Below are positions 16,073-25,124 of a stretch of DNA of 35,566 bases, piece after piece. The notes beneath the pieces were generated by a model. It ran no database searches. It saw only the letters and a list, made by a program, of their open reading frames with translations, and was not told the origin of the DNA. The stretch is from Pseudomonas palleroniana. GTDB taxonomy: Bacteria > Pseudomonadota > Gammaproteobacteria > Pseudomonadales > Pseudomonadaceae. Numbering within the stretch: the first letter of the stretch is position 1; each line of letters starts with the position of its first letter. The DNA lies in the NCBI RefSeq assembly GCF_003031675.1, contig NZ_PYWX01000027.1, positions 1 to 35,566 on the forward strand, read 5' to 3'. Made by a program: the position numbers and the translations under genes.

Positions 16073-18362
16073 GCACCCAGAGGTCCAGCAACGCATTGAG
16101 TTCTTCACGGCGAAACGGCTTGGCCAGATAGTCATTCATCCCCGCCGCCCGGCAACGCTCGCGTTCTTCAGACATCGCGTTGGCCGTCAACGCGACGATG
16201 GGCAGGTCCGGCCAACGCCCGCTGCGACGAATTTGCCGACTCGCCTCGTAGCCGTCCATCACCGGCATGTTGCAGTCCATCAGCACCATGTCGAAGCGCT
16301 GGTCTTCAAGCAGCTTGAGCGCTTCGCCACCATGGGCGGCGACGATGACCTTGCACCCCAATTTGTTGAGCATGCCCTTGGCTACCAGTTGATTGACCGG
16401 ATTGTCCTCTACCAGCAGGATGTACGCGCGGTGGGCAAGGGGGGCGGCTTCTATCTGCACCGGGTCGAGGATCAACGGCGAGTCGCTGTGCAGGTTACGT
16501 TGCAAGATCTGGTACAACGCGTTGCGGCTCAACGGGCGTGCCTGTTGCTGCAATGGCGCAAGGGCCGCCACTTCTTCACTGGGCATGAAGTTGCCATAGG
16601 CGGTCACCACCAGAATCGGTGCGCTGATCGCCGGGCGCAGGCGGAACAGGCACTCGGGGCAATCCGTGATCAGCAGGTCCGGCGTTTGCCCCCTCAAGTC
16701 ATCGTCCTGGGAATAGCAGCGCGGTGTCAGCCCCCAATGGGGGAGCAGGGTGGTGAGCAGTTCCGTCAGGCCGCTGCCCGCGTTGGTTATGGCAATGACT
16801 TCGCCCGTCAGCGGTGCCACCGGGGCGGCCGGCAAATGCGTAGGCAAAGGCAGATCGGCGCAGAACTGGCTGCCAAACCCGACCTCCGAACTGATCGTCA
16901 GCCGGCCCTTCATCGCTTCGCACAAGTTGTAGGTCAGCGCCAGGCCCAGGCCAGTGCCGCCGAACTGACGGGTGATACCGGCACCGGCCTGAGTGAACGG
17001 CTGGAAGATCTTCGCCTGCGCTTCCTGGGCGATGCCGATGCCCGTGTCGCACACTTCGATGCTGACCCGGTCGGCTTGAGCGCGCAGGCGTACATCGACC
17101 CGGCCGAAGCGGGTGAACTTCAACGCGTTGGAGAGCAGGTTGCTGACGATTTGGCGTACACGGGTCGGGTCGCCAATGACCTGGGCGGGAAACTGTGGGT
17201 CGATCAGGCACGTCAGTTCGACACTGGGAGCTGCGTTCTGCGACAGCAGGTTTGCGGTGTCTTCCACCAGTGAGCCGAGGTCGAACGGGATGTGCTCAAG
17301 CTCCAGCTGACCGGCGTCGAACTTGGACAGGTCGAGGATATCGTTGAGCAATTCCACCAGCACTTTGCCCGAGTCATGGGCGATGGACAGTTGCTGGCGC
17401 TGTTCGGCGTTCAATGGGCTGTCCAGTGACAGTGCGATCATCCCCAGCAGGCCGTTCAGCGGCGTGCGGATTTCGTGGCTCATGTTGGCCAGGAATGCCG
17501 CCCTTGCCTGGGCCATGCCCAGGGCGGTCATTTTTGCCGCTTCCAGTTCATCATTGGATTGAATCAGGCGCTGGTTACTGGCTTTGAGCTCGAGGGTGCG
17601 CGCCGAGACAATATCTTCCAGCTGTCCGAGGTATTCAGTCAGCCGGTCTTCAGCGTGGCGGCGCTGCTGGATTTCGGTCTGCATGTTTTCGAACTGCTGG
17701 TTGGCGACGTTGACCAGCACGCCGATTTCGTCGTTTTCGTGCCCCGGCGGGCAGTCCAGATGGGTCTGCTTACTGGTGCTCAAGGCACGGATAATGCGCA
17801 CCAGCGGCTGGGTCAACATGACGTAGAACAACGCCAGCAGTATTCCGGTCAGCAACAGGCTGCGGGCAAATCCGTTGAGCAGGGTGATTTCGGCACGATG
17901 CAGGAAACGGCTGCCGAAGGCGTAGGTGTCTACGTCCAGCCGCAGCACCCCAAGCGAATCATTGGGCATATGGCTGAGGAACAAGCGGTCTTCAAACTGA
18001 CGGTTGGCGCCGAACAGAAAATCACTGAGGGGCCGGTAGCTGCTTTCCTTGGGCGCACGCACCACGTCTGCCAGGACCACGCCATTGTTGTCGATCAATT
18101 GCGCATGAGTGATGGCAGGGGACTGCAGCAGGCCCAGGGTCAACTCCTGGGCGAGTTCGGCATCGATGTTGTAGGCAATACGTGACGCGGGGTTATGGCT
18201 GATTTCGATCAGCGAACGTATTTCACGGTTGATGGATGCATCTTCGCTGGCATAATCAATACCGATTTGGATCAGACTGAGCAGGGTTCCCAAGACGAAA
18301 CCGACCAGCACAGTCAATCTGGCTTGTTTATAAGACAAGCGGTGGGCGAACTTGATATCCAT
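16053..18362 (-). CDS. sagS: SagS-type hybrid sensor histidine kinase
   Basis: 769 residues. The first membrane helix (about 15-40) and the second (about 160-185) enclose a periplasmic sensor domain. A HAMP-like and coiled segment follows (about 190-275), then HisKA with FLANMSHEIRTPLNG (phospho-histidine near 295), an HATPase domain (DTGIGI, GGTGLGLAL) and a C-terminal receiver with LMDCNMPVMDGYEA. There is no Hpt domain, consistent with SagS passing phosphate to the separate HptB protein. SagS controls the switch to biofilm growth. The ATG at 18362 lacks a clear ribosome-binding site; an upstream ATG near 18440 would add 26 residues. It is located beside ospR, as I recall for P. aeruginosa PA2824. 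Confidence 0.85.
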   Translation of the reverse strand: MDIKFAHRLSYKQARLTVLVGFVLGTLLSLIQIGIDYASEDASINREIRSLIEISHNPASRIAYNIDAELAQELTLGLLQSPAITHAQLIDNNGVVLADVVRAPKESSYRPLSDFLFGANRQFEDRLFLSHMPNDSLGVLRLDVDTYAFGSRFLHRAEITLLNGFARSLLLTGILLALFYVMLTQPLVRIIRALSTSKQTHLDCPPGHENDEIGVLVNVANQQFENMQTEIQQRRHAEDRLTEYLGQLEDIVSARTLELKASNQRLIQSNDELEAAKMTALGMAQARAAFLANMSHEIRTPLNGLLGMIALSLDSPLNAEQRQQLSIAHDSGKVLVELLNDILDLSKFDAGQLELEHIPFDLGSLVEDTANLLSQNAAPSVELTCLIDPQFPAQVIGDPTRVRQIVSNLLSNALKFTRFGRVDVRLRAQADRVSIEVCDTGIGIAQEAQAKIFQPFTQAGAGITRQFGGTGLGLALTYNLCEAMKGRLTISSEVGFGSQFCADLPLPTHLPAAPVAPLTGEVIAITNAGSGLTELLTTLLPHWGLTPRCYSQDDDLRGQTPDLLITDCPECLFRLRPAISAPILVVTAYGNFMPSEEVAALAPLQQQARPLSRNALYQILQRNLHSDSPLILDPVQIEAAPLAHRAYILLVEDNPVNQLVAKGMLNKLGCKVIVAAHGGEALKLLEDQRFDMVLMDCNMPVMDGYEASRQIRRSGRWPDLPIVALTANAMSEERERCRAAGMNDYLAKPFRREELNALLDLWVPKTTTL

Positions 18363-18525
18363 CGAGTGTTGAACCACTTCACGTTTCCCTTCGCCCGGCA
18401 AGCATAGCTGAACATCCACAGGCTCTGGCTTACCCGGCATAAATCGTTTTTTACGCAGCCTCGTGCGGTCTGCCGCAGGGTTGCCAATACGCCATCTTTT
18501 GCAGGAACTTTCCAGAGGAATAATC

Positions 18526-19416
18526 GTGGATTCTCGATTGAATGCCTTTCTAGAGCGGGCCGATGCGGTGCTCGCACGCCTGGAACCCTTGTTGCCCGCC
18601 CCACGCCAAGCTATTGACTGGAACCAGTGCCTGGCGGCCCGCTGGCAGCGCGAAGGCCGCAGCGGCTTCCTGTTGCCGCTGGACGTCAGCCTGGATATGC
18701 GCCTGTCCGATCTGATCGGCGTTGACCGGCAGCGTGAGCAACTGGCCCGCAACACCCAGCAATTTATCGAGGGCCTGCCTGCCAACCATGCGTTGCTCTG
18801 GGGTTCGCGTGGCACCGGCAAGTCGTCCATGGTGCGCGCGCTGCTGGCCCAGCATGCCAAGGCGGGTTTGCGCCTGATCGAAATCGAGCGCGATCACCTG
18901 GCCGACCTGCCACGTGTGGTCGAGCAACTGCTCAAGCTGCCGCAACGCTTCATTCTGTTCTGCGATGACCTGTCGTTCGAAGCCGGTGAAAGTGATTACC
19001 GTGTGCTCAAAAGCGTACTTGACGGTTCGCTGGAGCAGGCACCGGACAATGTGTTGCTCTATGCCACGTCGAACCGCCGCCATCTGGTGCCGGAAAACCA
19101 GAGTGATAACGACAACTGGAAACGCGTAGACGGTGAGTTGCACCCCAGCGAGGCGGTCGAGGACAAGATTGCCTTGTCTGACCGTTTTGGCTTGTGGCTG
19201 TCGTTTTACCCCTTTACCCAGGAGCACTTTCTGGATGTGGTGGAGCACTGGATCGGTGAGCTGGCCAATAAAGCCGGTTTACAGTGGCAACGCGATGAGG
19301 CCCTCGATATCCTCGCCGTGCGCTGGGCTACCGGTCGCGGCAACCGCAACGGCCGGTGTGCTTATCAATTCGCCCGTTATTGGGTGGGTCTCAAATTGCT
19401 GGAACGTCAACCATGA
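18526..19416 (+). CDS. DUF815-family AAA+ ATPase
   Basis: 296 residues from a GTG start at 18526 with agagga upstream. The Walker A motif is ALLWGSRGTGKSSMVRALL (about residues 88-106), Walker B is FILFCDDLSF (about 147-156), and YATSNRRHLVP follows like a sensor 1 region. This is the DUF815 (PF05673) family, cytoplasmic AAA+ proteins of unknown function. It is divergent from sagS, and its stop overlaps the start of the methionine-sulfoxide reductase gene (ATGA), so the two are made together. A role in redox repair is only suggested by that coupling. Confidence 0.85.
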   Translation: MDSRLNAFLERADAVLARLEPLLPAPRQAIDWNQCLAARWQREGRSGFLLPLDVSLDMRLSDLIGVDRQREQLARNTQQFIEGLPANHALLWGSRGTGKSSMVRALLAQHAKAGLRLIEIERDHLADLPRVVEQLLKLPQRFILFCDDLSFEAGESDYRVLKSVLDGSLEQAPDNVLLYATSNRRHLVPENQSDNDNWKRVDGELHPSEAVEDKIALSDRFGLWLSFYPFTQEHFLDVVEHWIGELANKAGLQWQRDEALDILAVRWATGRGNRNGRCAYQFARYWVGLKLLERQP

Positions 19417-19895
19417 TCGATTTACAACAGGCCGGTACCGGCCTTGATGGCTACGCCATGCTTTGCGCGCAGTTGGAGTCGCTGTTGGCGGATGAGCGTG
19501 ATTTCATCGCCAACAGTGCGCAGTTTTCCGCGTTCCTGTTCAACCAGCTGGATGATCTGAACTGGGCGGGTTTCTACCTCAACCGTAACGAAGAGCTGGT
19601 GCTCGGACCATTTCAGGGGCAGATCGCCTGTGTGCGGATTCCGTTCGGCCGTGGCGTGTGTGGTGCGGCTGCGGCTTCGCGGCAAACCCAGCGGGTGGAG
19701 GATGTGCACGCGTTCCCTGGGCACATTGCGTGCGATAGCGCTTCCAACAGCGAGTTGGTGGTGCCGTTGGTCAAGGACAACCGGTTGATTGGTGTCCTCG
19801 ACCTCGACAGCCCCTCGCTGGCGCGCTTTACCCCCGAGGACCAGGTCGGGATTGAACAGCTGGCAGCGATTTTTCTGCGTTTGACGGATTGCTGA
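19413..19895 (+). CDS. Free methionine-(R)-sulfoxide reductase, GAF-domain type
   Basis: 160 residues, a single GAF domain. It reduces free (not protein-bound) methionine-R-sulfoxide. Three cysteines at 73, 83 and 107 have the 10- and 24-residue spacing of E. coli fRMsr (Cys84, Cys94, Cys118): IACVRIPFGRGVCGAAA and later HIACDSASNSELVVPL. The glycine-rich and acidic end GVLDLDSP is typical. It is translationally coupled to the DUF815 ATPase. With msrB, gpx and two OhrR-type sensors nearby it forms a methionine-repair and peroxide theme. Confidence 0.9.
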   Translation: MIDLQQAGTGLDGYAMLCAQLESLLADERDFIANSAQFSAFLFNQLDDLNWAGFYLNRNEELVLGPFQGQIACVRIPFGRGVCGAAAASRQTQRVEDVHAFPGHIACDSASNSELVVPLVKDNRLIGVLDLDSPSLARFTPEDQVGIEQLAAIFLRLTDC

Positions 19896-19920
19896 ACAAA
19901 GATGCCAGGGTAAGGCTTTG

Positions 19921-20021
19921 TGTAGGAGCGAGCTTGCTCGCGAAAAACTCACAGGCGCCGCGTTGATCCAGGAAAAACGCGTTATCGTTGACGTTTTTTC
20001 GCGAGCAAGCTCGCTCCTACA
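19921..20021. repeat. REPIN with perfect 27-bp arms
   Basis: Arms 19921-19947 and 19995-20021 are perfectly complementary (tgtaggagcgagcttgctcg...), with an inner 47-nt loop. Each arm also holds the small palindrome gcgagcaagctcgc. It separates convergent fRMsr and rocS2 genes and is the cleanest REPIN in the window. Confidence 0.92.
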
Positions 20022-20042
20022 GCTTGACTGACCCCCTGCCTC

Positions 20043-23000
20043 TTATTGGCGATCCAGGTCATGCAGTTGCGTTTGCAGCATTCTTTCCAATTCCAGCATC
20101 AGCTTTTCCAGGGCTTTGATGCCGGCGTCGATCACGGGACGATCTTCGCTGCGAGAGCAGGCTTGTTCCAGTGTTTCGCATTGCCCCGCCAATGAGTGGG
20201 CTTGGACGATGCGGGCGGCTCCTTTGATTTTGTGGGCTTGCTCGATGATGTCCTGGTGCGGGGCTTGTCGAGCCAGCATGCCCATGAGTTCCTGGCGGTC
20301 GTGCCGGCTGCTATTTAGCAGTTCCTCCAGCAAGCGCCGACTCAATTGCGTATCGCCGCCGGTCAGGGCCTCCAGGCACGCCAGGTCCAGGCACGGGCTC
20401 GTCGGTTGTGGGGCGATGTGTGCCAGTTGTCGCTCCAACACCGTGAGGCTGATGGGTTTGAACAGGCAGTCGTTCATACCGGCCTGCACGCACCGTTGCC
20501 GTTCCTCGGGTTGTGCATTGGCGGTAAAGCCCAATACCACGCAGGGTGGCCGTTGTTCGCGTTGCTCGTATTCACGGATCGAGCGGCTCAACTCGTAGCC
20601 GTTCATGATGGGCATGTTGCAGTCGGCGATCACCAGGTCGAAATGTTCCTGGCGCCACGCCTGGAAACCGGCCGCACCGTGCTCGGCCGCGGTGAACTGG
20701 TGGCCCAGGTAGCCCAGCTGCTGACACATCAGCAAGCGATTGGCCGGGTGGTCGTCCACCACCAGCACATTGAGCACCGGGGTCGGGGCGGCCGCCACCG
20801 GTACCAGTTCACCGACCTGGTTCTGCGTGTGCAGACGCGGCATCTTCAGGTTGACGTGCACCTGGGTGCCGACCATGGGCACGCTGCTCAGGCTTAGCTG
20901 GCCGCCCATCATCGCGCACAAGCTGCGACAGATCACCAGCCCCAGTCCTGCGCCGCTCCTGGCCAGGTGCCCGGAGTTGTCCGCTTGGGCGAAGGGTTCG
21001 AACAAACGCAACTGGTCGTCCCTGCTGATCCCGATGCCGGTGTCTTCCACCACCAGTTTGAGCTCGATCTGTTCCGGTGCTTGAGTCGGCAGCACCTCAA
21101 CTTTGATCTTCACCTGCCCACGCTCGGTAAACTTGATCGCATTGCTCACCAGGTTGGACAGCACTTGCTTGAAGCGCAGCGGGTCAATCTGGACCTCGAT
21201 GTCGTTCAGGTCGGGTTTGAACTCCAGCAACAGGCTGAGGGTTTTCTGGCGTGCAAGCCCATCGAATACGCGTACGACGGACTCGATCACTTCCCGCAGG
21301 TTGACGCGTTCCGGGGCGAGGCTCAGACGCCCGGATTCAATGCGTGCGATGTCCAGAATATCGCCGATCAGTTCCAGCAGGTCCTTGGCCGAGTTGTAGG
21401 CCACTTCAATGGCCGGTCGATCAAGATGTCCTTGATCGGCGCGCTTGAGTGTCAGTTCGAGCATACCGATCACGGCATTCATCGGTGTGCGGATCTCATG
21501 GCTCATGGTGGCAAGGAACGTACTTTTGGCACGGTTGGCTTCGTCGGCGCGCTCCTTGGCAGCGCGCAACTCATCAAACAGTTGGCGCCTTTCACTGATG
21601 TCGATCCAGCCACCGATGATGCCTTGGACTTCGCCGGTGGAATCGCGGTACGGCAGGATCCAGTGGTAGATGGTCAGTTTCTTGTCGTGGATGTGCAGGG
21701 TGCGGTCCAGGATCAGCGGGTTACCTTCGGCCACGACGCGTTGATAATCGGCGTGATACTGCGCCGCCTCCGACTCGAGGGCCATGCTCATCTGGACCGC
21801 GCTTTTGCCGATGACGTCTTCGCGTTTGACGTCGAACACCTGCAGGTAACTGTCGTTGCAGGTCTGCAACAAACCGTTGCGATCACGTACGTAGATCGGG
21901 TGCGGGGTTTCATTGACCAGCGCACGCATGAACTCGAACTGGTCGTTGAGGGCGCGCTCGGCCATTTGCCGATGTTTGATCTGGCGACGCATGTAGGCGT
22001 TCCAGGTCAAGGAGATCAACAGTAGCAGCCCGGTGCCGATAACGATCCGGGCAATCAATTGGTGGTAGTTGCGCCAATAGCTGTCGGACGCGGCGGTATA
22101 GCCACGCCAGCGGCTGTTGATCACGCCCATTTCATCCGGGGCGATACTGAGCAGCGCTTTGTCGAGGATCGAACTCAGTTCGGTCGCATGGCGTGATGTG
22201 GCCAGGGCAAACGTGGCGGGGACCGTCCCGATAGTGCTGCTGATCTGCAGTTTGTCCTGGAAGACCTGCGAGGAGAGGAAGTAGTTGGCGATGACCAGCG
22301 AGTTAACGGCGCCGTCCACATGGCCTTGTGCAAGCAGTTCCGAAGCCTTGAACGTGTCGCTGGTCTCCACCAGGTGAATCTGTGGGAAGTCCTTGCCCAA
22401 GGTGCCGGCCAGTGGGTTGCCTTGGGTGATGGCCAGGCGTTTTCCGGCCATCTGCTCCAGGCTCAACGGAGCACCGGGCTCCTTGCGTGTCAGCAATACG
22501 TAGGAGTTTTCCAGGTAGGGCCGACTGAAGTTGAGCTGCGCTTCCCTTTCGTTGCTCGGAACGATGGCGCCGATCATATCCACTTTGCCGGTGGCGACCT
22601 GCTCGATCATGTCGTTGACGTCGCGGCCGTTCTGGATCACGAAACGCAGGCCGGTGCGCAGGCGAATCAACTCCAGGAGGTCGGCAGTGATGCCGCGGAA
22701 GTTGCCGTCCGCATCGAAGAACGTGAGCGGTGCAAAGGTTTCGTTCACGATGACCTTTACCACGGGGTGCTGTTTCAGCCAGCGCTCTTCACGTTGGGTC
22801 AGTTGCAGTTTTTTGTCGGTCAGCAGGATGTCGCTACCGGCACTCCAGCGCTTGGCTATGTTGTCCCGTTCGTTGGTAGGCACGGCGGCCAGTACCGAGT
22901 CGATAATGCTCAACAGGATGTGTTGGTCCTGGCGCAGTGCAAAGCTGAAACCAAAGGCCTCATGTTTGCCGAAGTTAGCCATGTGGATATTTTTCAGATA

Positions 23001-23690
23001 GCCCTTGTTGATCATGTAATGGGTGGAAATGGTGTCGCCCAGAAACACATCCGCCTGGTCGAAGGCCACCGCATTCAAGGCATTTTGATAAGAGGGATAG
23101 GCGCGAATGATCGCGTTGGGGTACAGCTTTTCCACTTCACTCAGGGGCAGGTAATGATAGACAACGCTCAGGCGCAGCCCCGCCAAGCCATCGTTGAGGC
23201 TGCGGGTTTCACCCTCACGGGTGACCAGCACCGGCTGGTCCACGGCGTAGGGTGCGGACAGGATCAGCTTTGGGTTCGCGGCTTCAAAGCCGTTGGAGGA
23301 GCCCAGCAGATCAATGTCACCCGCCTCCAGGGCTTGAATGGATGCCTTGCGGGAAGGGTAGCGCACGACCCTGACCGGCAAGGCGAGTGCCTTGGCCAGC
23401 AGCCCCGCATAATCGGCGGTGAGGCCTTCATAGTCATGGCCGCTGGAAGTGAGGTCGAAGGGCGGGTAGTCGGGTGCGGAAGTGCCCAGTACCAACTCGC
23501 GTTTGTTCTGTAGCCACTGGCGTTGTGCTCTGTCCAATTGAATGTCCAGTTGAACGCTTCCTGCACGACTTAATAAGGTGAAATGTTCCGGGTCGGGTTG
23601 ATATTGTGCGAGCGCAACGGTGCTGAAGCACAAGCCGGCACATAATACAATCAGATAGTCCTTTATACGGCTGGGCATCCGCTTTCTCAC
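20043..23690 (-). CDS. rocS2: RocS2-type hybrid sensor kinase (BvgS/EvgS architecture)
   Basis: 1215 residues. Domains in order: signal peptide (about 1-28), two solute-binding-protein-3 domains in the periplasm (about 60-285 and 305-530), a membrane helix (about 545-567), PAS (about 590-700), HisKA (ATMSHEIRTPMN, His near 731), HATPase (DTGIGI, GAGLGLVI), receiver (IADCNMPIMNGYEL, Asp near 1023) and Hpt (EQAHKIKGAARI, His near 1153). This is the full phosphorelay kinase plan of BvgS/EvgS. The GTG start at 23690 overlaps the rocA2 stop by 4 bp; an ATG four codons later is possible. The P. aeruginosa counterpart controls fimbriae and efflux genes; the signal is unknown. Confidence 0.85.
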   Translation of the reverse strand: MRKRMPSRIKDYLIVLCAGLCFSTVALAQYQPDPEHFTLLSRAGSVQLDIQLDRAQRQWLQNKRELVLGTSAPDYPPFDLTSSGHDYEGLTADYAGLLAKALALPVRVVRYPSRKASIQALEAGDIDLLGSSNGFEAANPKLILSAPYAVDQPVLVTREGETRSLNDGLAGLRLSVVYHYLPLSEVEKLYPNAIIRAYPSYQNALNAVAFDQADVFLGDTISTHYMINKGYLKNIHMANFGKHEAFGFSFALRQDQHILLSIIDSVLAAVPTNERDNIAKRWSAGSDILLTDKKLQLTQREERWLKQHPVVKVIVNETFAPLTFFDADGNFRGITADLLELIRLRTGLRFVIQNGRDVNDMIEQVATGKVDMIGAIVPSNEREAQLNFSRPYLENSYVLLTRKEPGAPLSLEQMAGKRLAITQGNPLAGTLGKDFPQIHLVETSDTFKASELLAQGHVDGAVNSLVIANYFLSSQVFQDKLQISSTIGTVPATFALATSRHATELSSILDKALLSIAPDEMGVINSRWRGYTAASDSYWRNYHQLIARIVIGTGLLLLISLTWNAYMRRQIKHRQMAERALNDQFEFMRALVNETPHPIYVRDRNGLLQTCNDSYLQVFDVKREDVIGKSAVQMSMALESEAAQYHADYQRVVAEGNPLILDRTLHIHDKKLTIYHWILPYRDSTGEVQGIIGGWIDISERRQLFDELRAAKERADEANRAKSTFLATMSHEIRTPMNAVIGMLELTLKRADQGHLDRPAIEVAYNSAKDLLELIGDILDIARIESGRLSLAPERVNLREVIESVVRVFDGLARQKTLSLLLEFKPDLNDIEVQIDPLRFKQVLSNLVSNAIKFTERGQVKIKVEVLPTQAPEQIELKLVVEDTGIGISRDDQLRLFEPFAQADNSGHLARSGAGLGLVICRSLCAMMGGQLSLSSVPMVGTQVHVNLKMPRLHTQNQVGELVPVAAAPTPVLNVLVVDDHPANRLLMCQQLGYLGHQFTAAEHGAAGFQAWRQEHFDLVIADCNMPIMNGYELSRSIREYEQREQRPPCVVLGFTANAQPEERQRCVQAGMNDCLFKPISLTVLERQLAHIAPQPTSPCLDLACLEALTGGDTQLSRRLLEELLNSSRHDRQELMGMLARQAPHQDIIEQAHKIKGAARIVQAHSLAGQCETLEQACSRSEDRPVIDAGIKALEKLMLELERMLQTQLHDLDRQ

Positions 23691-24313
23691 ACTAGCGCGT
23701 TTCGTTTTGCCATCTCGATGAGTTCTACCAAGGATTTGGCTTTGAGCTTCTGCATGAGTCGCTTTTTATAAGTGCTGACGGTTTTATTGCTCAGGAACAT
23801 GCCTTTGGCTATTTCTTTATTAGTGCGTCCTTGTGCAAAAAGTTGTAATACCATCAACTCCCGGTCGTTGACTGTTTTGAATAATTCCAACTCCTCCACC
23901 TCAACGCCTTCGCTGCCGTTGCCATTCAGTGCCTGGCTGGGGAAATAGTTGTAACCGGAGAGTACTGCACGGATCGCGCTCAGCAGCTCGCTGAGGTCAC
24001 CTTCCTTGCACACATAGCCTTCAGCGCCCGAGCGCATGCAGCGTGTTGCAAACAAGGTAGGGCACTGGGCCGTGAGCACCAGGGTTTTCATCGAAGTATT
24101 CATGGCGTTGAATCGGCAGAGTACTTCGAGGCCATCAAGTTTGGGGATGCTGATATCGAGAATTACCAGATCCGGGAGGCATTCGCGGACCATTTGGATG
24201 GCATCGCAGCCATTGTCTGTTTCGCCAACGACTTTGTAACCTTCATGTTCAAGTAACATTCTAATGGCCAATCGTATAACCGGATGGTCGTCGATAATAA
24301 AAACTGTATTCAT
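23687..24313 (-). CDS. rocA2: RocA2-type response regulator (REC plus LuxR HTH)
   Basis: 208 residues. The receiver domain (1-120) has the acidic pair D8-D9, phospho-acceptor D53 (LVILDISIPKLDG), Thr in VLTAQ and Lys in VCKEGD. A LuxR/FixJ-type HTH occupies about residues 145-205 (NDRELMVLQLFAQGRTNKEIAKGMFLSNKTVSTYKKRLMQKL). It is the partner of the adjacent kinase, and the 4-bp overlap means coupled translation. ATG 24313 has ggag upstream. The gene and its leader are more AT-rich than their neighbours. An 8-bp box in the leader recurs upstream of the receiver gene (see regulatory entries). Confidence 0.87.
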   Translation of the reverse strand: MNTVFIIDDHPVIRLAIRMLLEHEGYKVVGETDNGCDAIQMVRECLPDLVILDISIPKLDGLEVLCRFNAMNTSMKTLVLTAQCPTLFATRCMRSGAEGYVCKEGDLSELLSAIRAVLSGYNYFPSQALNGNGSEGVEVEELELFKTVNDRELMVLQLFAQGRTNKEIAKGMFLSNKTVSTYKKRLMQKLKAKSLVELIEMAKRNALV

Positions 24314-24411
24314 GGTCACGCTCCGCGCCGATGCAAATAAAGCGGGCACATTAGCTCAGAAGATGAGTGAGGAGGATCGACGCCGACGGCCTAGATATAA
24401 AACAAGAAAAA

Positions 24412-24419
24412 TCCTACAT
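24412..24419. promoter_or_regulatory. tcctacat box, copy 1 (rocA2 leader)
   Basis: The 8-mer lies about 100 bp upstream of the rocA2 ATG in an AT-rich leader, next to the palindrome ggcatatgcc (24427-24436). It recurs at 24561-24568 and, inverted, at 24991-24998. Confidence 0.45.
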
Positions 24420-24560
24420 AAAAAAAGGCATATGCCTACCAGCTACAGGGTAGTTGTGAAGTGAAACGGACAGAGTTTTGGGCGCGAAAGCGGTGACGGG
24501 AAGTGGCCGGGAATTTACGATGCGCTTAGAGTCGCTTTTCATCAGTCGAAATGTTTAATG

Positions 24561-24568
24561 TCCTACAT
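24561..24568. promoter_or_regulatory. tcctacat box, copy 2 (abuts receiver gene stop)
   Basis: The same 8-mer as at 24412, directly next to the stop codon of the receiver gene and about 250 bp upstream of rocA2. Same orientation as copy 1. Confidence 0.45.
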
Positions 24569-24958
24569 TTATCGATTGGATGTTATTAGCTTTTCAAGTT
24601 CTTCTTTATTTAACGGCTTGGGTAAATATCCCCACAGTGGCAGGCTTCGCTGCGCAGCTTGTAGAGCGAGGTTGATCAATTCGGTGGCAGGTAACCCGCT
24701 GAGCAGAATCGCGGCACTGATAAAACGGCCGCGGCTGGCTATTTCTATCAATTCGAGGCCGGGTAAGTCAGGCAGGCATTGGTCACACAGCATCAGGTCG
24801 AAAGGTCGTTCGGACTGGGTCATTGTGCGGATGGCCTGTTCGGCGTTTTCTACGGGTGTGAGTTGATCGAAACCGAAGCTTCTGAGCAGGCATTGGGTGG
24901 CCAGGAGTTGAAAGGGATGATCTTCCACCACAAGAATACGAAGAGAGTGTCTGGGCAT
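24569..24958 (-). CDS. Stand-alone receiver-domain protein (RocR-like receiver, no output domain)
   Basis: 129 residues, the size of a single receiver domain. All key residues are present: E12-D13, phospho-acceptor D59 (LMLCDQCLPDLPG), Ser87 (LLSGLP) and Lys114 (YLPKPL), so it should be phosphorylatable. The LSG...KPL layout and VVEDHPFQ start resemble the receiver half of the c-di-GMP phosphodiesterase RocR, but there is no EAL domain or HTH. ATG 24958 is used; an upstream TTG (24979) is possible. No strong ribosome-binding site is seen. Neighbours are rocA2 downstream (255 bp gap) and dgt upstream. It may be a phosphate sink or CheY-like signal for the Roc kinases. Confidence 0.8.
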   Translation of the reverse strand: MPRHSLRILVVEDHPFQLLATQCLLRSFGFDQLTPVENAEQAIRTMTQSERPFDLMLCDQCLPDLPGLELIEIASRGRFISAAILLSGLPATELINLALQAAQRSLPLWGYLPKPLNKEELEKLITSNR

Positions 24959-24990
24959 AGAGAGCACACAGTGGGTCAAGCGTCGGTGGG

Positions 24991-24998
24991 ATGTAGGA
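24991..24998. promoter_or_regulatory. tcctacat box, copy 3, inverted (upstream of the receiver gene)
   Basis: Plus strand reads atgtagga, the complement of the other two copies, 33-40 bp upstream of the receiver gene start. The complementary context ttcctaca resembles half-sites I recall for EvgA-type regulators. Confidence 0.4.
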
Positions 24999-25124
24999 AT
25001 TGTTTGCGACGCCCGCGAGGAGCGTGCGTGATTATTCTTCGGGTGCCTGTACGAATTCGATCAGGCCGCTCTGTTCCCTTTGTAGGTTAATTCTGTTCAG
25101 GGAACAGGCTGCGGGATCCGAGGG

